From: Lateolabrax maculatus | Lineage: Eukaryota; Chordata; Actinopteri; Acropomatiformes; Lateolabracidae | Assembly: GCA_031216445.1 (NCBI GenBank) | Contig: CM062200.1 | Span: forward strand, 2,307,501 to 2,371,500 | Reading direction: 5' to 3' | DNA: 64,000 nt | Shown: positions 10,791 to 24,200 of the stretch, piece after piece | Layout of the letters: each line of letters begins with the position of its first letter | Position numbering within the stretch: position 1 is the first letter of the stretch | Made by a program: the position numbers and the translations under genes | Notes under the pieces: model-generated | What the model was told of the DNA's origin: nothing | The model's input: only the letters and a program-made list of their open reading frames with translations | Database searches by the model: none

Positions 10791-13700
10791 CTCTTTATTA
10801 GCCGAGGCTCTTGGGTGTTGCTAAGAAAACATTTCCTTCTATCCGACCTGATCTTTCTTTAAACACCACGGCGGCAGCGGCCGCCGGAGTCTCCGAGGCT
10901 CCTTTATGTGCCGAATAAATAAACCGACTGGAAAAAACAACCACAACCGGCTCCCCAGGTCCCCCTTCTGCTGCCGCTGCTAATGAACCAGAGAGTTCCC
11001 CTCCGATTACTCGCCAAGAGCATCTTCACATGACGGATGGACCTCGATGTGTCCTTCAGAGGTAAATACAAAGTCAAAACCTCGAGAAAAGTTAAAAGGA
11101 CGTAACGTGAGACGTCTTTCTGCAGCTTTGGTCGTCACTTCTATCAGTTACAATAACACTGCTGATGTCTGGGAACATGTGACATCTATAAAACAATAAA
11201 ACTAGATCCAGCTCCAGCTACCTGGATTCATTAAAGCTGCAATAATCAATATTTTATATTAACAATGGATCACATGAGTAGGTGTAAAGGTGTGAAAGGG
11301 CTCGTTTGTAGTGGAATCAGCTGCACAGAGAGTTTTAGGGCCTTTTAGATCGTTGTTGAACCCTAACCCTTGTATCATGTTTTGTTTGTATGTTATTATG
11401 TTTTAATGTATTTAAAGGGGAATGAGATGTGGCATTAGTTTGGGGTGACAATCTTCTAAATAACTCTGGCTAACTGGTTTGGTTTGATTTGTGTACAAAC
11501 TGATCGTGCGACTGCTTGCTTCTCTATCACTAATTTAGTGTGATCAATATTATTATTACTGATAGAAATGATGCCAAAACTACAAAAATAAGTTGTGGGG
11601 CAATGATGCCTCCGTGCAAGACAAGATCAAAGAAGAAAGAAAATCACAGTTTTGGCCAACAGTGCTTGGATGGAGATGGATTCTTTGCAGACTAGTGAGG
11701 ATTAACACCCGACTGTAAAGCCTGAAGAAAAAGGCTGGCTGAATAAAATACACTTAAAAAGCCTTTCATGTCCTCTGAATGCTCATATTGTCTGTAAAGT
11801 GTGCTGGAAGAGGGTGTACAAGGGGGAAAAATCCAAGCTTGACAACAGCTTAAGTTCAACAATAAAAGAAAAACAGTTTGCGGTGACAAGGTGCTGCTCG
11901 GTGCCTCGGGGGGACACCGGTACATCTGCGACTCTCTCGGTGCTCTCAGGAACAAAAGGACTGGCAGACAGGTGCACCACCCAGCCTTGAAAAGGAATTA
12001 CAAAGTGCACCGCCTCCATTTTTCAACGCAGCACAGCAAGAAACTTTTCCATCAAACTCAGAAATAAACAGTAGATGCGTTGCAATAAATGCCTGCACAG
12101 GTCAGCAGAAGTGGAAGGTCTGAGATAAAATATGGAGTTTTTGGTCCGGTGGTTCTCGTGTGTGGATGCTGGAGTCTAACAGCCGCCGGCTAACAAACAT
12201 TTCACAATCCAAATGCATTTGTTTGCCCCGAGGCGAGCGCACACATTACATCACTTTCTGCTGATGTTTACTGCATCCTTCACCCACAACACAGAAAATA
12301 AAGTGAGAGTAAAGTAACTGCTGTCTCCCATGTGACTGTTTCACTGTATCATGATTCTTTTCTATTACACACGAGGCTTCATTTGACCCACAAGCCACAA
12401 CACTGTATGTACAGTTTAAAGTGACAGAGATGCATTTATATCTACTGACGCTGAACTGAATAATTACTCACATCATCTTTGTGTTAAAGTAGGAGAAACT
12501 CTACAGCTTGTGTTGAGAACGTGAGAGAATATGCGTTTCTGTTCAATATTAACACCATGTTTGATGACATTATCTCAAGTCATGAGCTCACTCCCGACTA
12601 TGTAAATGTGGAATTTATACACACAAACAAACAAAAATAAAAAAAACGTTATTTGACTGTTTGCTTTCGGGCTCTTTGGATGATAAATATTTAAAAAGCT
12701 ATAACGGAAATTAGTTGATATTCAGAGCAGCGGCAGACACAACCGGCCCTGAATATTAATCCTGGAGGTGTCTTTGTGGAGGGAAGCGCCACGCTCGCCC
12801 AGATGGTGTCGCCGTGTCAACCGGAGGTCAGCCATGTGCTGATTGCTGTTACGGCTAATGGAAGCTATTGTCAAAGACGCCGTCCTTTCCAGGAAGTCAT
12901 GACCCGATTCATGAACTTTAAGTCTCTAAATATGTCTCCTGTGAATGAGCTGCTTTAAAAATAAATAAACGGTAAATAAACTTATAAGTGAGGCGCTGCA
13001 TGTTTAATGGGTAACTTCATGAATTAATCAAAGTCCTGAAACTGCCCCAAATGCAGTAATAGAGACGATGATTCTGGGTGAAATGTGGATTGGTGTGAGC
13101 AGCTGAGGCGCTCCCTGGCTGGATGTGTTATCATTTCCTCTCACAGTATTTTCTGAAAGCTCTTTTTTATTTATTTTTTTAAAGAGGACCGTGGCTAAGG
13201 ATGGGTCAAGGCTGCTCCACTCAGCAGGTCTGCAGGAGCAGATAAGACGAGTGGAGCTTCACATCTAAAAGGCTTCAGAGTTCATCGGCCGAGTACCGAG
13301 TTCCACCTCCGGTCCACACAGACAGACCCAAAACCCACCGCCTCCCTCCGGCCTCTCGTGGGCCTGAAGCTGGTTTCAGTTCTTCCTTTTCCTGAGCGAT
13401 ATTCTGTGTTTTCATGCCACATTTTCTTATTTATTTCCCCACTAGCTTGTTGAAGTTCTATCATATTAAATGGAGAAGCTTTTGACAGTTTTTCCCCCCA
13501 TTGTGTACTTATAGTTGAGCTGAAGTAGTTGCTGCCATTTCCAGAAGGAAAAATGAGTGCGAGGAGGACATTTCCATAAAGTTGAACCTTTCTGAACTCC
13601 CACGCGTCGCTGCCGGGCGACTGGGAGGTTGCGAGTCGAGGTTTTCAGCGACAGGAATTTAATTCACAGTGAATGGCCTCCTGTCGTCCCTCGAGAGTCT

Positions 13701-14276
13701 GAGTCTGTATGTGTGGACGGGCGGTTGGAAGGGAAATAATTAAAATTTTATAACATCTGATTGTGAAATTGATATCATTAATATACCACTGAATTTAAAG
13801 GATTGAAATAGTACCATCTATCGGAATTTACGAGGTTTGAGTTACACTTTTACAAGCTTTTTGGGGGATTTTCTCTTCATTTGATTGACAGAATGTAACC
13901 TGATGGGACGTCTGATCACTTCATTCAGATTGATTATGATTGATAATCCTTCGTAGTAGGTGTTCAAGTGAGAACTTTTCATTCTGAATGTTCGTTTCAT
14001 CGATTTCTTTAAGACAATTTAAAGGAACTTGATTTTTTAGACTCGACTAGATGTACAGTACTATTTAAAGTACTTAAAATTGCACAACTTGAAATATACT
14101 TTTAATCAACATGAATTCAGAAAGATGGTTTTCAATGTTATAAATTCAGTGGCATTAAATGTCATAAGTAGGCAAACAGTTGCTTTTCTTTTTACTCGAT
14201 ACATTTAGTTTTCCCTCAGTCTTCCTTCACAATGCTCCACTTGTTCTCTTTTGTCTTTTAGCTTCCATAAAACATG

Positions 14277-15062
14277 TTTATTGCGCACATTAAACTGAGT
14301 ACCTCATCTGCAGCGACCTTGAACCTCGCGCTTCACTCTTGTCATCTTGCATAATAAGTCGTAGCATCAAGAGCTGTCAAAAAAAAACTAAACAAAAAAA
14401 AAAAAAAAAAAAAGAAAAAGAAAAAGGCAACTGAGTGATGGAGTTTTATGGATTGGCCACTTGGCTGGAACTCGGACCTCTCAGGGTGTTCAACAGCAGC
14501 CGTGCCGACGGCCTGAAACACTGTGCAACTGCAACCTTGATATTTAAAGGATGGGTTATACAAAGAGAGCAGCATGTGGTAATTATTGGATGAATATAGA
14601 GTGAGAGATGGGGATTCAGTGAGAGAATACATGGCTGGCTTATGGTGAAATATCATCACTTTGACCTTGAGATATGAAATCATTCCGTGGCATTACTGAA
14701 GATTATGTCGCACAATGGATGCAGAGGATGTGTCTGAATAGATCCGACTATTATAATAAAGCTAGTTTAATCAGTCACAAGCACCACCAAGACCTTCCTC
14801 AGGAAATCAAAACATCAACATACTTGTACGACAAAAACTTGATCTCTATGCAAGCTAGGTTAGATCCAGTAACTCAAATGTCAAAACACACATCAAGAAC
14901 TGGTACAAATCAAGGTTTCTGTAGATCGTTCCCCCTCTGGTTTGTGTGTAATCTCGTATTGTCTGCTGGTGGGGCCTAAACAGTGTTTCTCATCTGGCAG
15001 AAGTCGCAGGGGGGAACTTCCTTTGAGAGGTGACAGCAGACGAAGCATCAGAGGTGGAGGTT
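14277..15062 (-). other. srcin1: Probable proximal 3' UTR of srcin1
   Basis: Sequence after the stop at 15063. Candidate polyadenylation hexamers on the minus strand are ATTAAA at 14766-14771 and AATAAA at 14277-14282. The true end is not determinable from sequence alone. Confidence 0.35.
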
Positions 15063-15215
15063 TTAGAAGTGGAATACCTGCTGCTGGCCCTGGACTTTGG
15101 GGAAATCCTCTTTCTGCTTGCGGGTTTTGGGCCTCTCTAGGCTGCCTTGCTGGAGGTGTTTGAGCCGGGCCGCGACGGTGGGGCCCTTCGTCGGCCCCGG
15201 AGAGTTGCTGCTGTT
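15063..15215 (-). CDS. srcin1: srcin1 exon P (terminal coding exon)
   Basis: Encodes 50 residues then TAA: NSSNSPGPTKG, TVAARLKHLQQGSLERPK, KQKEDFPKVQGQQQVFHF. The acceptor is CTCCCACAG in phase 0, so it joins exon O directly. The basic tail looks conserved within the SRCIN1/KIAA1217 family. It differs from the human SRCIN1 ending I recall (NSSISF); I found no exon for that ending in the window. Confidence 0.88.
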   Translation of the reverse strand, partial: NSSNSPGPTKGPTVAARLKHLQQGSLERPKTRKQKEDFPKVQGQQQVFHF

Positions 15216-18200
15216 CTGTGGGAGCCGAGAGAAAATAGATATTAACAGAAGTGTCGTTGAGTTTGACTTGTTTGACAGTGAGAGATGCACAAAACCTGCA
15301 ATCTCACATCATCACACATACCATAAATATACACTACATGGCCAAAAGTATGTGGACACCCAAACACTACAACTATTTTCCAGAATTTAAAAGGTCCAAA
15401 TTCTGATTATTTTTAAAAACGTGTTAAATATCTTATTCCCTAATCTTCTGGTTGTGTGAAAACCTGAATGGACAGTAAGATATTGAATCTTGGATTGATA
15501 ATAGAAGTTCTTCTGGTTGCCTGCAAAAATAACTAAGAACTGGTATAAAAAGGAACCTCCTGGTCTTAAACAATGGATGGACATAGTTAAGGGTTTATAT
15601 TGTATGTTTACTGTATATATGTGATGGAAAAACATTTTCCCAGAGGAATAAGGGGGAGATCTTCCCCAGAAAATAGAAAACAATGGTTCACTCCAAACGA
15701 CGAGGAAGCTGTCATTAATCAAGCATGGACACAAAAACACACGTGGTTCCCATGCTTCCTTGTTGTTTGTTCCTTTTTTTTTGGTAAAATATATTTGAAT
15801 AGTAACAGACTACAAGTCCTCATTGTTAACTGTAAGTATGTATTTATTTTGAATTTTTATTTGCACGGATGATCGCATGATTGTCGTCTGTGGTTATTTT
15901 TCCACAAGATAAGCCTGTTGTTACTGTGCAAATAAGCAAATAAAATAAAAAGCAAAGAAACATGACAGTCCCACAAGTGTCCAGATTTGGTTCTCAACCT
16001 TTCATGAATTCGTAACCAGCACTGAAAATATAAATTAATGACCAATATTAGACTTTCATTCTGTTGACATTAATCACTGTTGGCACAGCGCAGCGCCCCA
16101 AATGTCTTCAGTGAATAAAAAAACAGGATCTGACTTCAAAACACCTTCATGTGAGAAAATAGATTCTTTCAGAGAAACATTTCTGTCTGCAGCTCTGAAC
16201 CTGAAATCGCCTCCCTCCACCCCTCCCCCTCCCTCCCCCTCGCCGTCCTTTATTTTGACAGCTACCTGCTTAGCGCCGTTGTGCGATAATTCCAACAAAA
16301 ACAAGACCTCTTTACTCAGCTAAACATGTCACCAGAGCTGTCAAGAAGTGTACTCACTGCTCACAGCCTGCAAGGCAAAAAAATTAAAAAAATAACCAGA
16401 CACATCATCTGCTTCAATCAATGACTCACTGCACATCACACCATCAATTGCAGGGTTGTATGTTCACACTGCTGAAACACTCGTTTACTGAGAGGATCAA
16501 ACAAACAACGAACATATTAGGTGCACGTTCAGAGAAAGCTGGAAGTCAGAGGAGGAACTAACAAGGTTAGAAAGAGAAGTTCAGTACAGCATCTACAACT
16601 GAAGCCACACTGTATCCTATAACACAGTGATACGATACACATGGTTAAACCCAGTTTTTACAACAGTGAAATAAGTTTTTTTTAATTTTCATAGAGGTTT
16701 TGCATATTAATAAAGGTTTGAGTAGAGAATAAAAAAGGGAAAAGATGCCAGTGAAGGACGGTCAGTAGAAGCAGAAGTCCACAGGTGTGGCAGACGGAGA
16801 GGGCTGTTGTTTTAATTTACCTTTCTGCCCAGGGACCCCAAGGTGCGGGGAGGGGTGGGGGTGTCCTTTGGTGGGGTGCTGTACCGTTTATTACAATCTT
16901 TTACAGGCGTTCTCTGAAATATCTTTGATCCGTGGTTGTTGTTGTTGTATGAAAGAGTGCGGCAGAGACATGTTATCACACCGAAATCAGCGACACAAAA
17001 TCAGCGATGATAAATGTGTGTAGCGAATAAATCTAAACTGTCGCACCTCCAGCTCCGCGATAATCTTCTCTTCGTCGTCCTCGTCTTGAATGGCTGACGC
17101 TGCGATCACAGGCGGGGTCGAGGCCGGTCGAGGGGTGTCGGACGGGGTCCGCCTCAGCTTCACCAGAGTTTTCGGCATGTCACCGTCTTCTTCCATCTTA
17201 AAATGGACAAATAAATATATCAAAACCCATTTCCTGTACTCAATACACACACTAATCACTTAAATAGGAACACATGGACTAATCAATTGTATGTTTGAGT
17301 TATTTTTCTTAGTAACTGAATATCTTTGGGTTGTGGACTGTCAGTAGGGCTAAAAAAAGACTTCTGAAGACGTCACTGATGTGTATTTTTTCACTATTTT
17401 CTGTCATTTTATAGAAAAATCTAATAATTACAAATATAATCAATAATGAAAAGAATGAGTTGCAGCCCTTATGTCAACAGAAGCATGTTAAAAGGAACTT
17501 CCATTGCGATTTGGTCTCTTAGACCTTATTGTAGAGTTGTACTTTTTTTTCTCTAGTTTGCCAACAATGCTCCTGCGGGGATTTGCAGTCCTGTGGGTGT
17601 TTTGACTGTAAAGGTCACAGGATAATGGACTGACTCGTTGATGACGGACAAGCCAGAAATAATGAGAAGAGCTTAGTGCAGCAGTGATGTGCAGAAAGAT
17701 ATACGGGAACGCAACTACAACACCAAGGGCAAAGTCTGAAGTCAATGATGTGCCGTAAAGAAAACGCTCAAAACACAGTATTATAGGATAAATAATAAGA
17801 TTTAAAAACAGAATTAACCTGAATATCAATATACAAATCCACTCAACAACCCCAAAAACTTCAGAGGGAAATATTGTACTTTTTACTCCAATATATTTAT
17901 CTAAAGCTTTACTAATTACTTAAATGAGTTCCACTTCAGTAAATCCTGATTTTACATTAATAATGATGATTATAATCTAATGATAGAATATATAAAAGTA
18001 TAACCGTAACATCTTTTATATCTTTTATTTTTAATACTTTAAGCACATTTTACTGATTATACTTTTAGAAGTAGAGTATTTTGACTGAGTAAGGATCTGA
18101 ATACTTCCTACAATATACTGTATATAATTAACACCTATTAAGCTACAAATTCACAATTTAGAGTTTCCTCTGTGTTTAACAGAATACTTCTGGCCAGATG

Positions 18201-21200
18201 ACAGTTATAAAGCACATTTCTTAGACCTCAAACTGCCAGAAAATCTAATCTAATGAGGAACTACTTGACATTGTTCAATCAGAAAGGGCTAAAGTCCACG
18301 AGGAAGGCTTTCAGCACCTTGTTGAACCAAAGCCTTGAAGAATTCAGACTCTTCTGGAGACAAAAGATCAGGGAGGCCTTAGAGCAGCAGCAGCAGCAGC
18401 TCGATCTTCCCTGAGAAACAAACCTGAAACTGCCTCCAGCCAACAGGAATCAGGTTTCTTAATACGTGGATCAGAATCTCACTTGTCTCACAGAATCCCT
18501 ACATACCAGACCACTGGGACTGTGTTTCAGGGTGAAGCTGCGTTTCTTACACACCTAGACTGAAAGTATCCAGTTCTTTTTTTCCTCTCTAACAGCCAGC
18601 AGGGGGCGACTCCACTGGCTGCAGAAAGAAGTCAGATTGTATAGAAGTCAATGAGAAAATGACCCGACTTCTCACCTGATTTATTACCTCTGGAAACATT
18701 TTCCTAATGAGTTTATGGTCTCAGTCGCTAGGTTTAAGTCCTCTTCAGTACAGCATGAGGTTAAGTTAGTAAATTATGGTCCTGTTTATAGTAAAATAAG
18801 CGATAAAGCAGCGTATGCTTTAGGACGGGGCCACCGCATGATTGACACTTCAAATCAGCCGCCCACAAACCAACGTGTGACGTCACTGGAGCCAGAATAT
18901 CGTCTCGGAGCAGGGTGGAGATCTTCCTTTATCATTATATCTTTTGTTTAACTGATTAGCTGCTACGAGACTCGGGTTGTTACGAGTCTTTATCCCAGTT
19001 TTGATCATCAAAATGTATAGAAATAAGCAGCCACTCTATTTAACAATGAAATGCACCTAATAGACAAAAAAAAAAATCCTCCTCACCTTCAGATTCTTGG
19101 TGGTGACGATGACTTCTCCGGTGCGGTTGGTGGTGAGGCCGTGTGCCGATGGGAAGCTTCTGCGGGGCGGAGGCGGCGGCGGGGACTTGGAGGGTTTCTC
19201 TGTTCGATACCTGGTCACGCTGAGATCCACTGTGAACACGTAAATCACCCGGTAAAGTTCTTCTTACCGCAACTTTATAACAAGGTAAATAAACAGAATT
19301 TGCACCACAGATGGTGGTGAAAAAAAACAAAACAGACGACCCACCCGAGCCTCGATGTGAACCTGCCCCCTCCATGCTGTTCAGCTTCTGGGCAGCCAGC
19401 TGCACTTTGCCGGGCTGCTGGTCCCCGCTGGGTGTGGTGGTTGAGGTGGCGGTCCCTGTGGTCCCAGCTGCTGGAGAAGTAACTGTGGTGGAGGTTATAG
19501 GGATGGTAATCTGGGGCTTGGGGGGCACTGCCGGCTTGTTGATGTGCCTGGCAGCAAAGTCGAGGTCCGGGATGGCCTTCATCAGCTCGGCCTGGGTCTC
19601 TTCCAACAAGCGATTGATGTCCTGGGCGCTGAACTGGGTCAAGCTGGCACGCTTCTCCTCCCAGTCCCGCTCTGCCGCCTGACATATATACAGATACAGA
19701 CAAATGAAGAGCTGCAACATGCAAACTACTAAAAGGGAAGGCTGGAAAAAACATAATAAAGACACATTCATGCACTGTGTTTTCTAATTTTACACGGATA
19801 AATGGAATTATCAACCGCCTGCTGCTGCTGGTGTGTGAACGGGGTCTCAATACGAAAATTAAGTACCTTTAGATGCAATTTCAAATGTAAATAGACGTTT
19901 GCCATCTGGCTAATCCTGACATAATAATCAGAATAATGTGTGCACAGCAGCATGATCTAAAAATGAAGAAAAATACAATGATTACCAGTCTGACTTCTGC
20001 CGACACAGACTTATCGGCAGGACGCCGACTCGGCAGCTCGTCGAGAACCCGGTTTCTGAAGGTCATCGGAGTCTGGATGTCCTGCTCGGGCCCCGAGGCG
20101 TCTGCGTCGCCGGCGGACACGGGCATCCAGTTGGCCAGGCCGGCGCTGGTGCTCAGGTCAGCGAGGCTGAGGGGAGGACTGTTGAGGATGTCCAGGTCGG
20201 AGCTGCGACTCACGTCCTCCGCTCTCTTCTGTGATTGGCCGGAGAGGTCTTCGGGGCTCTTCCACACGCCTTCTGTGACTTGTCTGTACATATAGGAGGG
20301 ATACAAGAAACTACAATACACACAGGACACCATGAAGGTCCTGGACTGCGTTAGGGAAGCATCCTGGAAACTACAATCAATAGAAGATAAAATACACTCA
20401 ATGTACCACAAAAATCATGTTTCGTCAAATTAACAATACTTATTAGAGTTGGAACCAACAATTTAAACCCCTCAACCACCAGGGCGTTATTTTAATGACC
20501 AATTCATCATGTTTTGATCATTTAGTCCTTTTAAAATGTCATCAACAAAGTTTTAGAAGCTGGAATTACTATAATATCTATAATACATCATAACATTTAG
20601 CATTTTTGCTTGAAAGATTATCAAAAACCGTTGATTTATTTCCTCTTGACTGACTGTCAAATGAACAATACTTATACAAAATAACTTTATCTACAGGTAA
20701 TTACATTATAAAGACATTATATAAAATATACAACATTTAAAATTATATGATTGTACAGTTTAGATTTTCTGTCTTACAGTACTTGATTTATTTTATCTTT
20801 ACAACTATTTACTGGCCTCATCTGTTCATGCAGAACATGATTTCATTCTGTTGTTTTGCAGTTTTGGTCGCAGTCATCGTCAATCACTTCACATTTCACA
20901 CCGAGTAAGAAAGAAAGAATATTGAGCAGGGCTGGGTATCAAACTTCAATAATGTTTCTGTTTGGAGCCGAAAGAGGAAATTCGAAAATTGTCAACTGTG
21001 CTCATTAAAATTTTTAAAAGTTTTCTCTAGTAAAACCAAAACATTTTCAGCTAACTTGCCTTCATCAGGTTTCCTTTCATACAGTTCATCAATCAGTCGT
21101 GTGACTTATAGATCACTTATAGATACAAATTCACTCTTGGGACAATAAAGTCACATGAATGAAGGAAACTGGAAACATCCTCAAACACATTTAACACATG

Positions 21201-24200
21201 AGAACTGTTAAAACAAGCGTTCTGATATAGTTTTGAAACTATCTGTGCTGAAACTCTGTGGGGTTATCGGCAGCAGAACAGAGAATCACACGGCACAGAG
21301 GAGGATTCTCTGGTAACAACGTGCTTTGATGAAATGATCATCTCTTGTAGGATGCTGTCTGATGAAGTCGCTCTGACCAGAACATCTCACTACCAACTGC
21401 ACCAGCGCTAGCAACACTGAGATGGAGAGAGTGCTGCTGTCAGTAAACCTCCTCTGATGTGTCTCTCAGTGTTCAGACGCCATCTTTTCCCTTCAGGACT
21501 TAACCATGATTATTTAGTACTTCATTCTACGTTTACACGTCAGGAACCGTTTTTCATCGCTCATGTAAAACACAAATACGAGCAGGAGAGGAGCAAGATT
21601 TCTGCTATAAATGTGTTAAATATTCATCTCCGTAAGATCTGCATCTCGGCAAGTGAAACGAGTATTTATCGGAATTTCAGTTTTACTAAAAACCCTTTTC
21701 AAGTATGTATTGTACTTTTACTCAAGTAAAATCTTGAATGCAGGACTTGTAATCGAGTATTTTTACAGAGCAGTATTGCTACTTTTACTTGAGTAAAACA
21801 TATTACTGGTACTTTAACTGAGTATATGTAGGTAAAAGTGTGTTTGTATAGATGTGAATGCCTTTGTGTGCAAATCACATCTTTTATAATAATCTTTTAT
21901 TGTGCAAGCAAATACTTATATTTTAAGGAACCAATTTAGTATCGTACTGAATCTCAGGTATGGCTAAACTCGTTTAAACAATTTAAATAACACCCAGCCC
22001 TCTTATTCAGTGCTTACGAGTGTAAGTTTTGGTACAAAGCTCACAGAAAACCACAAGAAAAATGTCAACAGGGGGAGAAAATGTGGCGTGTGAGCTGACC
22101 TGGTTTAATAAGAGAGTGCGGCATTATTAGGAGTGTTTGGTATGTATACCTGCGGAGCGTGCTGAGCGCATCAGTCATGGTGTTGCAGCGCTTCAGCAGG
22201 GCGTCCAGGCGGTGAGGCTCCTCTTTCAAGAACTTAACAGCCTCCACCTCCACCCTGAGCACCACCCGCATCTTACTCTGCAGGCTGGGGAACTGGTCTG
22301 CACGGGAGGGGAGAGAGAAACGGGAATCAGGAGGGGAGAACGACAGGGAAGGAAAGAAAGACGGATGGAGAGAGAAAGCAGCGTGTCAGAGAGGATGCGT
22401 TGAGATAACGATGTGTGGAAGAATGGAGGCGGAGGGAGGGAGGTAAAGAGGGAGGGAGGGGAGATTACAGGAAGGGAAGACAGGATGCTGTTTCTGTCGC
22501 AGCTATTTGAAGCCACTGGATTTTCCTGTCATATCCAGAAGGAGGATTCAGTGGAGGTCGGCCAAATGAGAGGGAAGGGCATGCTGGATGTGCAGTAACA
22601 ACAACAAAGTGTGTGTTCATCTGTGAGTGTGTGTGTGTGTGGACGACACACAGCCAGTATCTAAAATCTTTATCTGTCCTGATAAACTGCCACTCAAATA
22701 CAGACTCAAAGCACGGCGTTGTATTTGTACAGGAAGTACTAGGTGGAAATGCTAATTAACAGTCTACATATTATTATAATGAGCCCCCCCCCCAGAGCTT
22801 GGGAGTCACTGATTAATATTCAAGATGTTGAGAGGGAGTACACGGGTCAGAGTAGCAGGACAGGAGGCTAAACCTGAAACTTCATGAATATCAATTAAAG
22901 TCCGAGAAGATTCATAAATATTCATGTGACTTTGTATAACATAAATCATGACATACACGTAGTATTTTAGCAACACTTGTACTTAATCTATGACCCAAAC
23001 TACCACCACAGTACTGCACTCTGGTAGATTCATGAGTGGAACATTTCTTCTTGGTATTTTTTACAGTTTTAGACCATTTGAATGATTTAAGTACAGTATT
23101 GGTTCCTCCTGAAGACGTGAATCTTTAAAAACAGCCCACAGATATATGGTTTCATTTTTAACAAAGGCTCAGTAATTCCCTAAAACAGCTGCTCACTGTA
23201 GTTTTTACCAAACGTCACTCAAACAGGAGGAAATTGTCCATTTCTTAGGGACTATTTTCAGTGGCGGATTAATCCACATTTGGTGCTCCAGTGAGTGGCA
23301 GCAGGACGGTGTGTGTGGGACTGAGTCAAAATAAACTACAGTGTGTTCATGGTGATGAAGGAACGTCACCCAGCGTAACAGAATTTTTGGCAGAGAGGCT
23401 CTGATACACACACACACAAAAAAGGTTGTGACAATAAGAAAAATATAGAATATCACCAGACTTTAAAGGAGGAAACATGCTTATGTATAATAAAGCAGTG
23501 GTGAAGCAGCACGGTTGGAAAGCCAGGCAGCAGTTTGACCTTTGGAAAGCAGCTTCCCTAAAATGTGTTGCGATTTAAGGGTAAAAGCACCGAGACAGAC
23601 AGGGAGAGCAGCTAAGTGGCTGCAGCTTAGAGGGAAGCGTAGGAACCGGTGAGCAAACACACAAAATGACTAAAGAAAACACCAGAAAAGCCAAAGTAAA
23701 TCACACTGCACATACAGGAGGTCAGAACAGGGCTTACTTTTGAGCTCAGTGAGCGTCTCTCCCAGCATCCTCAGCTCTTTGCTCTTCTGCTCCACGTCCT
23801 GCTCCGTCACCAGGCCGTGGTTGACTGACGAGTTCCTCTGCAGCTCCTCCACCGACTTCTCCAGGTCACTGTGGAGGACCAGGTCGCAGACTCATAACAC
23901 TCAATACTACATGTGGTGTTTAACCTTAAATCTGTCTCCTTCAGGCGACCATTACCCAAATAATTCAATATGATCATAAATAATATATCATAAAAATTCA
24001 CTACAGAAATATTTCCTGGGTGTACATGTATATATTTATATAAACACTGCATATATTGCTTTCATTTTATTCTAAATGCAATTATCTGTATATATGTTTT
24101 GTGCAGCATGAAGGGGCTACAACTTTCATTTCTTTCTTCAACCCTGTGTCGGAAAATACAAATAAATGAACCTTGAACTTTGAATATTTGACATTCTTGT

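Larger units (their letters stand above)
4420..14892. other. Intergenic region / possible distal srcin1 3' sequence
   Basis: Roughly 10 kb lying between the two convincing genes, both on the minus strand. I see no coding exon with family resemblance. It holds repeat fragments (4563-4650, 5640-5775, 6848-7046), an AT-rich block at 7.1-8.9 kb, a purine-rich minisatellite region at 9.83-10.79 kb, a GC-rich patch at 10.86-11.06 kb and a poly-A tract near 14.39 kb. Part of it may be untranslated srcin1 sequence if a distal polyadenylation site such as AATAAA (minus) at 7412-7417 is used; that cannot be decided here. Confidence 0.4.
15216..17046 (-). other. srcin1: srcin1 intron O-P
   Basis: Contains the 10-nt candidate exon at 16358-16367 and a transposon-end-like motif at 15332-15360. 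I see no other coding signal. Confidence 0.7.
17197..19086 (-). other. srcin1: srcin1 intron N-O
   Basis: Largely filled by repeats: a hAT-type copy (17290-17470), an ACTTTTACTC-type fragment (17866-18115) and a repeat carrying a CTCF-like motif (18585-18945). Confidence 0.8.

Noticed and set aside
10594..10824. Gly/Arg/Glu-rich plus-strand frame
   Set aside because: Created by the 30-bp GGA minisatellite, whose period is a multiple of three.
11361..11372. CCCTAACCC telomere-like motif
   Set aside because: Only about one and a half units, expected by chance.
14342..14683. 113-residue minus-strand frame near the srcin1 3' end
   Set aside because: Contains a poly-Phe run from a poly-A/T tract and no SRCIN1-like sequence.
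18715..18951. 78-residue plus-strand frame
   Set aside because: Lies wholly within a recognised dispersed repeat with no coding role.
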